Of a stretch of 64,000 nucleotides of DNA, positions 51,501 through 61,900 are shown piece after piece. The stretch is from Gorsachius magnificus. Its lineage: Eukaryota > Chordata > Aves > Pelecaniformes > Ardeidae. The notes beneath the pieces were generated by a model, which was not told the origin of the DNA, did not search any database, and saw only the letters and a list, made by a program, of their open reading frames with translations. The translations under genes were made by a program, and so were the position numbers. Location: NCBI GenBank assembly GCA_034008185.1, contig CM067095.1:3890610-3954609 (forward strand), in the 5' to 3' direction. Position 1 is the first letter of the stretch. Every line of letters begins with the position of its first letter.

Positions 51501-52069
51501 ATTTCAGGGCGTGTGGAAGAGTTGAAGGCTGCAGGAGAGGCTGGAATCTGCCCTGATGGGCTGACAAAACCTCTTTAGCAGGGCCCAGCAACCCCGGGAG
51601 CGGCAGCGTCCCCGGGCAAAGGGATGGGTCTCCATGGTCCCCTCACCTCCTCCTGAGGAAATGGGGGGTGAGGGAAGGGTGTGCTTCTGCCTGGGCCTTG
51701 CCTTCCCGCTCTCCTTTCCCTTCTCCCTCTTTCTGCCCCAGTGAGAAATCAACATTCGACTAAAATTTCATGTGCAAAAAATGCATTTTTTCAGGAATCA
51801 TTCCAAAATTAACATTGTTTCCATTACCTCACCTGTGTGCAAGAGAATCGGGTGCTCCTAAAACTCTCAGGACAAATTTCTTTGTGTTGAAGGAGATGCT
51901 GGTAGTGGCAGGGACTATTTAGAGCGTTTTAAGTCCACAGAAGCCAGAAGCTGAATTACGGGCTGCGCGCAGGTGCACTGCTCTAACTTAAAGTCGCTTG
52001 ATTAAAGCAGATACAATTAGTGCGCATGGGTTTTCTTACAGAAGTTTGGTTGTGTGTGTTTTGCGCGCA
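48513..52069. other. Non-coding DNA between the CR1 copy and the TOP3B promoter
   Basis: No exon is supported. It contains a short direct repeat CTGCAGTGG (about 50467 and 50482), an A-run with A-rich flank (about 49707-49737) and a T-run (about 49512-49525). The 119- and 133-codon open frames (48879-49238, 50327-50728) have no recognisable domain. Confidence 0.4.
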
Positions 52070-52335
52070 CCTTTGGTCCCGATGGAACTTGGAGCGCGGG
52101 AGCCCTGGCGCCGGGCAGCGAGCACGGAGCGGGCCCGGTGCTTTCGGCGGCGGAGCTTGGCGCGCGGGCTGTGGGCAGGAAGCGGCGGCGGTACGTTTTT
52201 CTGACGCCCGTGGGTTGGATTATCTGCGCTCAGCTCCCAACCGCGAGCTTCGGCTTTGTTAAAGCCCTTGGAGTAAAAAAAAAGACACGCGTGGGACGCG
52301 CACCCTGCCCCCGCCCCTCCCGCCGTTCCGCCGCG

Positions 52336-52348
52336 CCGCCAGGGGGCG
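52336..52348 (+). promoter_or_regulatory. CTCF-type motif
   Basis: CCGCCAGGGGGCG, followed by CTGG, fits the CTCF core CC(A/G)(C/G)(C/T)AG(G/A)(G/T)GGC(G/A) at every position. It lies about 100 bases upstream of the likely exon 1 splice donor of TOP3B. Confidence 0.65.
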
Positions 52349-52399
52349 CTGGCGCGGGGCGGGCGGAGGGGCGGAGTCTCGGGGAGGGGGGTCGCCGCG

Positions 52400-52462
52400 C
52401 CCTCCCGCGCCTTCCGGCTCCGTGACCCGGCAGCGCAAGCGGGGCCATGGCCGCCTGCTGAG
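52400..52462 (+). other. TOP3B: Probable TOP3B non-coding exon 1 (start uncertain)
   Basis: A plausible splice donor, GAG followed by GTGTGG, ends the exon at 52462 in the CpG island. The matching acceptor (TCTCTCTTCAG, ending 52769) precedes the start-codon exon. The start coordinate is a placeholder because no initiator element decides it. An uORF ends one base before this donor. Confidence 0.4.
52447..52461 (+). other. Minimal upstream ORF, four codons plus stop
   Basis: ATG GCC GCC TGC TGA in a near-ideal initiation context (GGGGCCATGG). It lies within the probable leader exon and stops one base before its donor. If transcripts start upstream of it, it could lower TOP3B translation. Confidence 0.4.
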
Positions 52463-52769
52463 GTGTGGGGCGGAGGGGAGCGGGGCCGGGGCGGGCTGGG
52501 CCGGGCGGGGGTCGCTCCTCGCTTTCCCTCAGCGCGCCGGGCGGCGCCCCCGCCCCTCAGGAGCGGCGGGGCGGAAGGCGGCTCCTCTCGGCCTCTCTCC
52601 GCCGGCAGGCCCCGGCTGTGATTTCAACCGCAGCTCGAAGCGGTTCCGCGGCTGCGGGCTGCCCCTCTGCCCCGCTGCGAAATCTGTCGGCCCCTTCCCA
52701 GTTTTCGGAGTTATTCTTTACTGGGAGCGGTTTTGCGGTAAAGCCGCGTTGTGCTCGCTCTCTCTTCAG

Positions 52770-52870
52770 GCCGAGGGCCGGCTTTCGCTCCCGAGCTGCG
52801 TGCCGCGGTCTCCAGTGAGCCCAAACCGCCCCGCTGAGCCCTGTGGCACCTTGTGCCCCGTCAGCTGAAA
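52770..52870 (+). other. TOP3B: TOP3B 5' UTR in the start-codon exon
   Basis: Follows a good acceptor (pyrimidine tract then CAG at 52767-52769). It contains no ATG, so scanning ribosomes would next meet the TOP3B start at 52871, which has A at -3. Confidence 0.65.
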
Positions 52871-52940
52871 ATGAAGACTGTTTTAATGGTCGCAGAGAAG
52901 CCTTCTCTGGCTCAGTCCATCGCCAAGATCCTCTCGAGAG
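52871..52940 (+). CDS. TOP3B: TOP3B coding exon 1 (start codon)
   Basis: Encodes [20 protein letters not shown] and the following LSR, the first strand and helix of the Toprim fold, with catalytic E9 and K10. The start is fixed by exact family agreement at the N terminus. The exon ends in phase 1 at AGAG before GTAGGA. Confidence 0.97.
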
Positions 52941-55900
52941 GTAGGAGAGAAAGCATCTGGGTTCGGTCCTGCTTGTTCTGCCGGTGGCAGAGTGGACGTG
53001 CTCTGGGGTGCGCGGCCCAGCTGAGATGGGTGCCAGTTGCCTACAGGCAAACTGCCTGATGGGGAGGTTACCGGGTTTTGCTGGAGATGAAGAAAGGTTG
53101 AGAAACACCCTGGTCAGTTATCCGCTGTCTTGGGACAGCCGCCACTTGGGAATGGTGACTTAGAACAGGTTGCAGTTCATAAAATAACTGGGTGACACTT
53201 CACCTTCTGTTTATGTGCGAATGCCTATTCGATTCAAGTATAAAGGAGTCTGGTTTTGATGTTTTATGTAGCTGGTGTGTGTGTTAGTGCATATGGCTTC
53301 TAGGAAGTGCCAATCAGCAGGCAAGCTGCTGTTCTGAGATTTTTTGAAGCTATGGTAAATATTTTATAAATCATGTGGAAAACAAAATGAGTTGATTATA
53401 ACTACTGGTCTAGAAAACTAGCGGTATTTTCATAAGGATATCCTGGTGGGAGGGAGGGAGAAGGTGGAGGAGATAATGGATAGTTTCAATTGAAAATGAA
53501 GTATGCTTTAAGAAAGTTCTAAAGTGATAATTAACTGAAATAAAAACTTCATCAGTGATTAGAATTTTGTGATCAGGAAGACCCTAGCTGTAAGATCTAG
53601 TAAAAAGGGATGTCATTTCACGCTAAATAACTGTTACTTTGATTTTTTTTTTTTTTTTTTAATCCAGTTGATATTTATGATCTTATTTTCACAGGAAACA
53701 TGTCATCTCGCAAGGGACTGAATGGTGCATGCTCTGTGCATGAGTACACTGGATCGTTCGTAGGACAGAGTGCCCATTTCAAGATGACATCTGTGTGTGG
53801 TCATGTCATGACTTTGGATTTCATAGGTATTTGTTTGTAAAATGTTTTAACTGATATGGCTTGTAAAACTGTCAAGGACTTCTAATAGGAAAATACTCAT
53901 TGTGGAAATAATTCAGGAAGAATGTTAGAACTAGAGAAGAAAGGAAGCTAAGAAGATCACTTGTGGTCAGCAGTTCTTGATTTTTGTTTCTGGTTCTCTG
54001 GCTGGCTCCTTGCATGACTTTGGGCATGCCGCTTATGTTTTCTGTGCCTGAATTATGTCCCTGGAATATGAGGGGAGATGAAGCTCAATTTACTACCCTG
54101 TAAAAGTGTTTTGGTACTTCGATGAAGGTGATCAAGGAACGCAGAGTTCAAAGGGATATTCTCTAAAGCATTGTACCGTATTACTGCAAAATAGAGACAT
54201 GGCAAGGATAATGCACGAGGAATCCTTTCACTGCCTTGCTTTGAATTGTGGGGCTAGTCATGTGACTACTGTATTTCCTCTAATGATAACAACCTCACAG
54301 TTTTATGAGAACTAAATTTTGAGTTATTTACACAGTGCTTTGACGAGGTACAGTTTTATGTAATAGTTAAGCAATATCACTGACAGTTACTTCAGAAAAA
54401 TGGAAATGAACAAACGCGTTGATATGAGGAGGTGACACAGGATGCTCCATGGCATAACTGCGCTGAGACATAACTGGCCATTAGTAACGAACAGTAAAAC
54501 AGACTGCGATGTGCACATTATGTGTGCACTGTGAAAACAAAGAAAAATAGCTCCCTCCCCTTCACCTGATCAATTAATTGTACAAACAGAAGGTGTTCCA
54601 GTAGCTCGTGTTAAAATTTCTGAAAGGTGTGTAGTATGTTTTTTTCCTTCATATGTTTCAAAATTATAGCTGCAATTGATGCAATGCTAAGGGGTCCCTT
54701 GATATACAGTAAAGCAAGATGTGTTAGAGTAGAAAGCTTCCCGAGGCAAATTTTGAAAGCCAGGTGTTTTCCAAAGTAATGTTTGCTGTTGGTTGGTTTG
54801 GCTTATGTGTTTGTTTTTTTTTTTTTTTAATGCATGTTTAGAGCTCTACTTAATATACTTCTGCTTTTCAGGAAAATATAACAGCTGGGACAAGGTGGAT
54901 CCAGCAGAACTTTTTAGCAAAGCTCCCACAGAAAAGAAAGAAGCTAATCCCAAACTGACCATGGTGAAGTTTTTACAGGTATTCTTTACTCTTACAATAT
55001 TTGAGATATGTTTTTTTAACCTGGTATTCTTTTTTGCATCTGGAGCATATTGCATCCTCAAGGATTCATTGTTCCTATTCTTCCTCTCTTGGAGGAAGGA
55101 ACGAGACCTGGTTTTATTCCATCAAGAAAAAGAAATGAAATTATCCTGTGGTTCTGGAAAGCAATAAAACTTATTAATAAATTTGAAAGAGCAGTGTAGC
55201 ATTTTGCTATGAATTAGCCTTGCTTAGGAAAAAAAAAAAAATTCTTACGGGTTAGCTAGCTTTATTGAAGAACCAGAAGTATAACCCTCTTCCAGCTCTT
55301 AGAGTGGGTCAGTTTTCTTCACTCTAGTATGAGAAACTGAGTCTGTCTTCATCACAGATAGCTTTCTGTTGGAGGGTAATGCCAGAGCGTTCCATGTCCT
55401 TCAAAATATTTGTTATTGTATCTTCCCTCTACCATGGCAGTCAGGCCATCTGAATGCACTGTTTCTCACACTGCAGGTTGTTTAATGTTTGATTTAGTAG
55501 CTCTATTCACCCACTTCCCAAAAGTGAGTGGTGTTTGGCAGTGTGCTGTACAGTCCTTCTAGGTTGACAAGAAACAAGTACGTTCTTAAATAAGGATTTT
55601 CTTCCCTGCAGGAAGCAGCTTTTTGTCAAGGTTAGATCTATTTTATTAATTTTACTGGTTCTTACACTGAAATCTTTGCCTTGTTGAATTCACTTTTGCC
55701 ATTGCCTTATGATTTTTTTACTGTCGATACCGTGTTTCTCAAAGTTTGAGTGTTGGATGCATGTTTTGCTTCTAATGGCAAGTGCAAGGCATAGCTTCTA
55801 AATGCCTTCTTTAAAGTAAATTGATGTTGGTGATCATTCACTCTTCACATGTGCCCCTCTGAGAGGAAAGCGGTAGTTTGGTTGCTTTTACAAAATAATA

Positions 55901-58900
55901 CTTTCTGAAAGGCAAGTATATGGAGTGTAAAACTGATTTTTGTCAGATAAATTTAGACTTTGTGGTATCTTTATGAACGAGGAAAGTGTTTCTTGTTTTA
56001 GTTTTATTTTTAATGATGTGGAAACTAAGGCACAGAAAGAGGAAGGGACTGTGCCCAAGGCTGCACTCACAGACTGTGGCAGTTTCAGAAGACTTTCACT
56101 GCTTTAGAGCTGTGCTGATTTTTTTTCAGGTCCTGTAGAAAAGCATCTTGTAGGCAGACTTCTGGTCCCACGAAGCACAACTTGCTTCTCTCTTCAACCA
56201 TTGTTTAAGTACCTGCAGACTTCTTGTCGCTTCTGCTGTATTCTTCCAATCGTTTTTGCACCAAATAAATCAGTACTTTAAAATAGAAACAAAAGTATAC
56301 AGTTAGTGAGGAGGTAGGTCTTTTTTTGAATTGACAAACTGTGCTAATTCTTCTCACAGGTGGAGGGAAGAGGCTGTGACTGTATTGTCTTGTGGTTGGA
56401 TTGTGATAAGGAAGGAGAAAACATCTGTTTTGAAGTAAGATTTCCATTTTTAAGACTTATAATACCGTAATAAAGTTGCCAGTGACATACAAGACTATCA
56501 GTGTATTGTTTTATGGCTATACAGTAAAATTCAAGCTAGGTTGAATGAAGTTTTAAAGGCATGGAGGGCCTTGGTGGAAAAACTCAAGTGCTTTTGAACT
56601 CCGAAGATGTCATAAAGAGCATAAATCCGTTTCATAGCTGTTGCTCATCTGAGATGAACGATAAAGTCTCTTGAATGTTCAAACATTCCAGTGCTTTGAC
56701 AAATGGCCTGTATTTCACAGCTGGAGTAGTTATTTTGCTGTGCTTATAAAACTTGATCTTTATTATCTTTTGTTTGTTAAGCAATTGGACGCTTTTGAGC
56801 ATAGAGTCTGCTTTTAAGTGTAGGCTTACTGCAGGAATGTGGACTCTGCACATAAAAGGTATAGAACTAAACTTTGGTGCACAAAGATTTTTTTTTAACA
56901 TCCTATTCCCAGAAGTCTATATGAAGAGTATTTTTTGGATTTTGTTTAAAGAAGTACATTTTACCAAGTAATTGTTTTAAGTCCTTTAAATACCACTGTA
57001 TTGTAACTGGGCCCTGGCAATATGTAGAATAAAGCCAGATAGAAACTCATACATACTCACTGTAAGGTGCTGCAGATGCACCGGTGAGTTTCTTTGTGCT
57101 TAGCTAAGAATAGCACTTCACCTCCAGCAGCTGCTGTTTAATAAATAAATCCTTCAGTTTTGCTAATTCTTAATACAATTCTGGGTGGATAGACAAATAT
57201 TGCTCTTGCTTATCAGTTAGTGTGTTGGCATGACATCTTACTGAATTAAGACAGTAGTTACATATCAGCAAATATTTTTGTGGAGAGTGGGGTTTTTTCC
57301 TTTAGAGAGAAAAACTGACTTAAGCCCTTACCTTTCAAATACTCTTAAAATATGCTTCTGATCTTCATTAGGTTCTTGATGCTGTTCTTCCTGTAATGAA
57401 TAAACCTCGCGGTACCGAAAGGACGATTTATAGAGCTAAATTCAGTTCTATTACTGACACAGACATCTGCAATGCCATGAATCACTTGGGAGAACCCAAT
57501 CGCAATGAAGCTCTTTCAGTGGATGCCCGTCAGGAGCTGGATCTTAGAATTGGCTGCGCATTTACAAGGTGACAGCATGGATTACAGATAGTTTTATGAA
57601 AGGTTCAGGAATACTGCTTTGTCCACAAAATAAGTCTCGGAACTCTAGTGGCAATTCTGCTTGGCACCAAACTGAACAATTTTATACACAGACAAATAAA
57701 AAGAAATAAAAAATTATGTTACAGATTTGAGTAAAGTACTATCAGAAACTATGGTATGATCTTATTTTATGATGTTGTCCCATGTTTCTTTAGGAATAAA
57801 CAGGATTCAGTGAGGCAAAGTAATTATGACTTAATTAGCTGTAAGAGATGATATTTCTCAGAATGCTTTTTTCCTAATGCCTGAATGATTTAATAGATTA
57901 CTCATATTTGTGTGTGTAAATTAATGAAAACTTTTGCTTTTCATGGGAATGAGGATATTGATGTACTTGTTCCTGTTTTTTTTTTTTTTTTTTCTCCCCC
58001 TCTCTTAGGTTTCAGACTAAATATTTTAGGGGAAAACGGGAATTTAAGCTCCCATTCCTTTGGGCCCCCCATTCTGTGTTGAAAGGCATGACAAAATCCA
58101 GTCATTTAAGCCTGAGACTTACTGGGTGTTGCAAGCTAAAGTAAGTTTTACAGTCCTTGTTTGTATATGAGGAACATGTATTTTTACCAAAGAAATGCAT
58201 TTGTATTTTCATTTTGTTCATTCATAAATTTGTAGCTGCTGACAAGAATTCACAATGCCTACAGTTTACTCATCTGTTCTCATTCAGTTCACATGTGTGT
58301 CGCCACTCTCTCAAGAACAGATTCCAGGATGTCAGTTTTGTGTTAAAGTGGTTATTGTCTGTTGCTTATAAGGATTCTTTAGTAGTAACCATCTAAGCTC
58401 AGACGCAGCCAAAAAGACTACTTAAAATGGTTTTCTTTTGTTCCCTGGGGTCCTTGGATGGACTGTGTTGTTAATTTGAATCCAGGAATTAATTAGGCTG
58501 CCAACAAACATTGGCATTGCTGAGTATTGGAATTTTAAAGCAAATAAAATGCTCATTGTGTTAATTGGCAATTGAGTCCTCTGAATACTTTGGCAGCTTG
58601 TAGCAGTTTTACAGCCTCACTGCTGTCCAACCAACATGGTTTTACTCCTTGTGATCGCAAGGATTTTTTAAACAAATAAGGGATAGATGGTAAAAAGGTG
58701 CCATTTTTAGATTTTTAAAATTAAAAAAATAAATCTGGTGTTTACTGTCATCTCTTTTCTGATGCATCTTGTGTGTCATGCTAGGAGAAATAGTTCGTGC
58801 CTGTTTTTGGAGAGTTTTGTTCTCATATTTTTGTATATGGGACTTAAAACGTGACCGAGTTACAGTTCAGTATAAATGACTGATTTTGCTAAATCAAAAT

Positions 58901-61900
58901 GGTAAACTTCAAATTTCTGCCAATTTCAACCTTTACTGTTCCCAAAATTAAAAACAAGAAAAGTATTTCACTTAACTGCAGGAATAATTCTTTTAATTCC
59001 CCATGACCCCAGAACTCAGAGTACTCTTTTTTTTCTCAAAAGCCCCTGTGAAATAGAGTGCAACTGCATGTTTGGAGCACTTGGGTCCTAGTACAGGTAT
59101 TAATAGGATTTACTTACTGGATTATTGCTGGAAATGTGCATTCTCATACTTCTAATAATAGAGTTGGTGGGAATTACATTATTTTTTTTTTTCTTTTTAT
59201 CCAATAGGTGAACCCTGAAAAAGAAAGTTCTCTCACTTTGGATTGGGATAGGGTGAGGGTGTTTGATCGTGAAATTGCTCAAATGTTCCTGAATATAACA
59301 AAGATGGCAAAAGAAGCAAAGGTAATATTTACCTAGTATCAGTAGAGCCATACTTCATATAAAGGAAAATAACATTTAATATTTCTTTTCATGCATATTG
59401 CTTTTCTTTTTGTTTGTTTGTTTTTATTAGAGTGTAGAATATCTGTATCTCGTTTTTGACTCCCTTCAACTTTGTGTAAATGAGAATAAAGGGCAAGAGA
59501 TTTTACTTAGTTCATATTATGCTAGTGTGGTATAGCTTTTTATGATCATCACTCATGATAGGAAGTCTTCATTACTAAACCTGCTAAGAAATACTGTTCA
59601 GATCTCTCCAAGCAGACCTCTTATTTCCCATGAGATGCTGTATAAATCAGAATTTAATTACTTATATGGCAATATTCCTGCAGTTAAATTTTTAATCATG
59701 TGTGTGGTACAGTCTTTATAGCCAATTAACTTCTAATTCTGCTCTGTTCAATACTTTGTTTGACAGTATGTTTGGATTTAAGTGCTTATAGCCATCAAGG
59801 TTCAAAGACTGCATGAAGCTTTTAAAAATCAGGATCCGTATAGTTAGGACCATTACTTGGAATAAGCGCTAAATCCTTGCAGCACTGAAAGTTCGTGCTG
59901 CTGGGGTAAGTGGGAAGTAAAGATGGCAATAAGCTACCTTACTGTGTTCACTGTTATAGGCCTTAGGACTGTGACTTTAGAATTTGATAAAATTATCTCC
60001 AGTCGGATTTCCTAAAGTAAAAATACATTGGTGATTACTGTTTTAAGAAAACAAAACTGATATGACAAGAATAGATAATGGCAGGTATGCCACATGTTTC
60101 TAGGCATGCTTGAAATTAAACATTTACCAGTTACCAAACTTCAAAATGTTTACCGGGAAAATGTTATTTCCTAGGTAGAATCTGTGAGTAAAAAAGAGAA
60201 GGTGAAGCAGAGACCACTGGCTCTGAACACGGTAGAAATGCTACGAGTGGCCAGTGCTGCTTTAGGTATGTGTAAAAGTTCAGATTTTCACACTGTTGTA
60301 AAGTAAAATGTTTTGACTTCTCAGAAAAATAATCAAGAATGTAACAAATACAGATTGATACTCTCCTCTCCCTGTAATACATCATTTGGGGGGAAGGATC
60401 AAGTTTAGAAAGCTTCTCAAAAGTGAAATGTTTGGTAAAGATCAAAGTGACAAAAGTCTTATAGAAAGGACAAACCAGGATTTATTTAAATGCTTTGATA
60501 AGATATACTTTCACATGCAGCAAACATAATCATGGTGATGTGTAGATGATTTTTGTTTTCTCCTATCCCGTCTTAGGAATGGGTCCACAACATGCCATGC
60601 AAATAGCAGAGCGTCTTTATACTCAGGGCTATATTAGCTACCCTCGAACAGAAACTACCCATTATCCAGAAAACTTTGACTTGAAGGGATGTTTGAGACA
60701 ACAAGCCAATAATCCTTACTGGGCAGAAACTGTGAGTACATGAAGCAAAGCCCGTACTAACAGATCATTCTCTAGTCTGGTTCTAGAATATATCTTACTT
60801 GGTATATTATGACCTTTAGGTCTTCAGAAACAATAAATATCTGTAGTTGCTTTTATTTACAGATGTTGTATTGTCATGGATTTGACAATGGATTTAACCT
60901 GCTAAGAGAGACCTGTTATCTGCTTCAGCCAGCCTGTTTCCTCTCTTGTCTTTCACCCAGGTAAAAGCATTGCTATCAGATGGCATTAATCGTCCAAGGA
61001 AAGGCCATGATGCGGGAGACCATCCTCCCATCACTCCAATGAGAGCTGCGACAGAAGCAGAATTAGGTATAGGCAAACTGAGTAATGTTGGAACACTATG
61101 TGAGGAAATTAGTTCCTTGAGGTATAGGAGCCAGTTTGAAAATCCCCGAGTTTCAACAGGAAATACAATTATTTGACTGGCAGGAAGTGAAGAGAGTGTA
61201 ATCTTTTTATCCTAGCTTAAACTTCTGGTGGCAGCGAAGTTCAGAGCTGGTCTGCTATTCAGGAATTGATCCTAGGGACCATAGTACTGCTAAGGACAAG
61301 GAATAGCCGCCTTAATAACTTAATGCCTCCTTTTACTAGAAATTTGCCACAGAATTGTAGCTTTGAATTAATTGACATTTTATTGTATTTTTGTGCTTGA
61401 AAGTCAAACTTCAGCTGCATTTTAGTTTAGTCTCTGTGGTTTGTGGGTTTTATATTAAAATGTAACATTTGACCTTCTGTACACTGTGATCCCTCAAAAA
61501 ATGATTTTAAGGTTATAAGAAAGTGTAGTGAATCTATTGTAATGTTTATTAGGAATAGCTAAGATTGTTGTAGAAGACTGGTAACTTCTGATACTCATGA
61601 ATCAACGAAATAATCTCTGATAGAAAAGAAAATGCTTTAATTTTTTAAGTAATTTTACAGGATACTGAATGGCTGTGTAAGATTTTTTTTCTTTGTATAC
61701 ACGGCAAGATATAATAACAATAAGGAAACTTTGCTTTGAAATTTAACCTATAATAGTGTTAATAAGTAGTATTTTAGAGTGATCTGTTCCAGGAATTTAA
61801 GCTGACCGGTGTGGCAGTTGCCACTAAAATCCCATTCTAGGTTTTAGATTAGGGTGTGGTCTCCAGTGGCACTAAGCAGTGGATCTTTTGTTTGTTTGTT

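Larger units (their letters stand above)
52070..52860. promoter_or_regulatory. CpG island promoter of TOP3B
   Basis: Dense CpG and GC-box sequence (GGGGCGGGG-type near 52356-52380) spans the probable non-coding exon 1, intron 1 and the leader of the start-codon exon. No TATA box is seen, as expected for a housekeeping gene. Alternative ORFs across it are shadows of GC-rich DNA. Confidence 0.85.
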
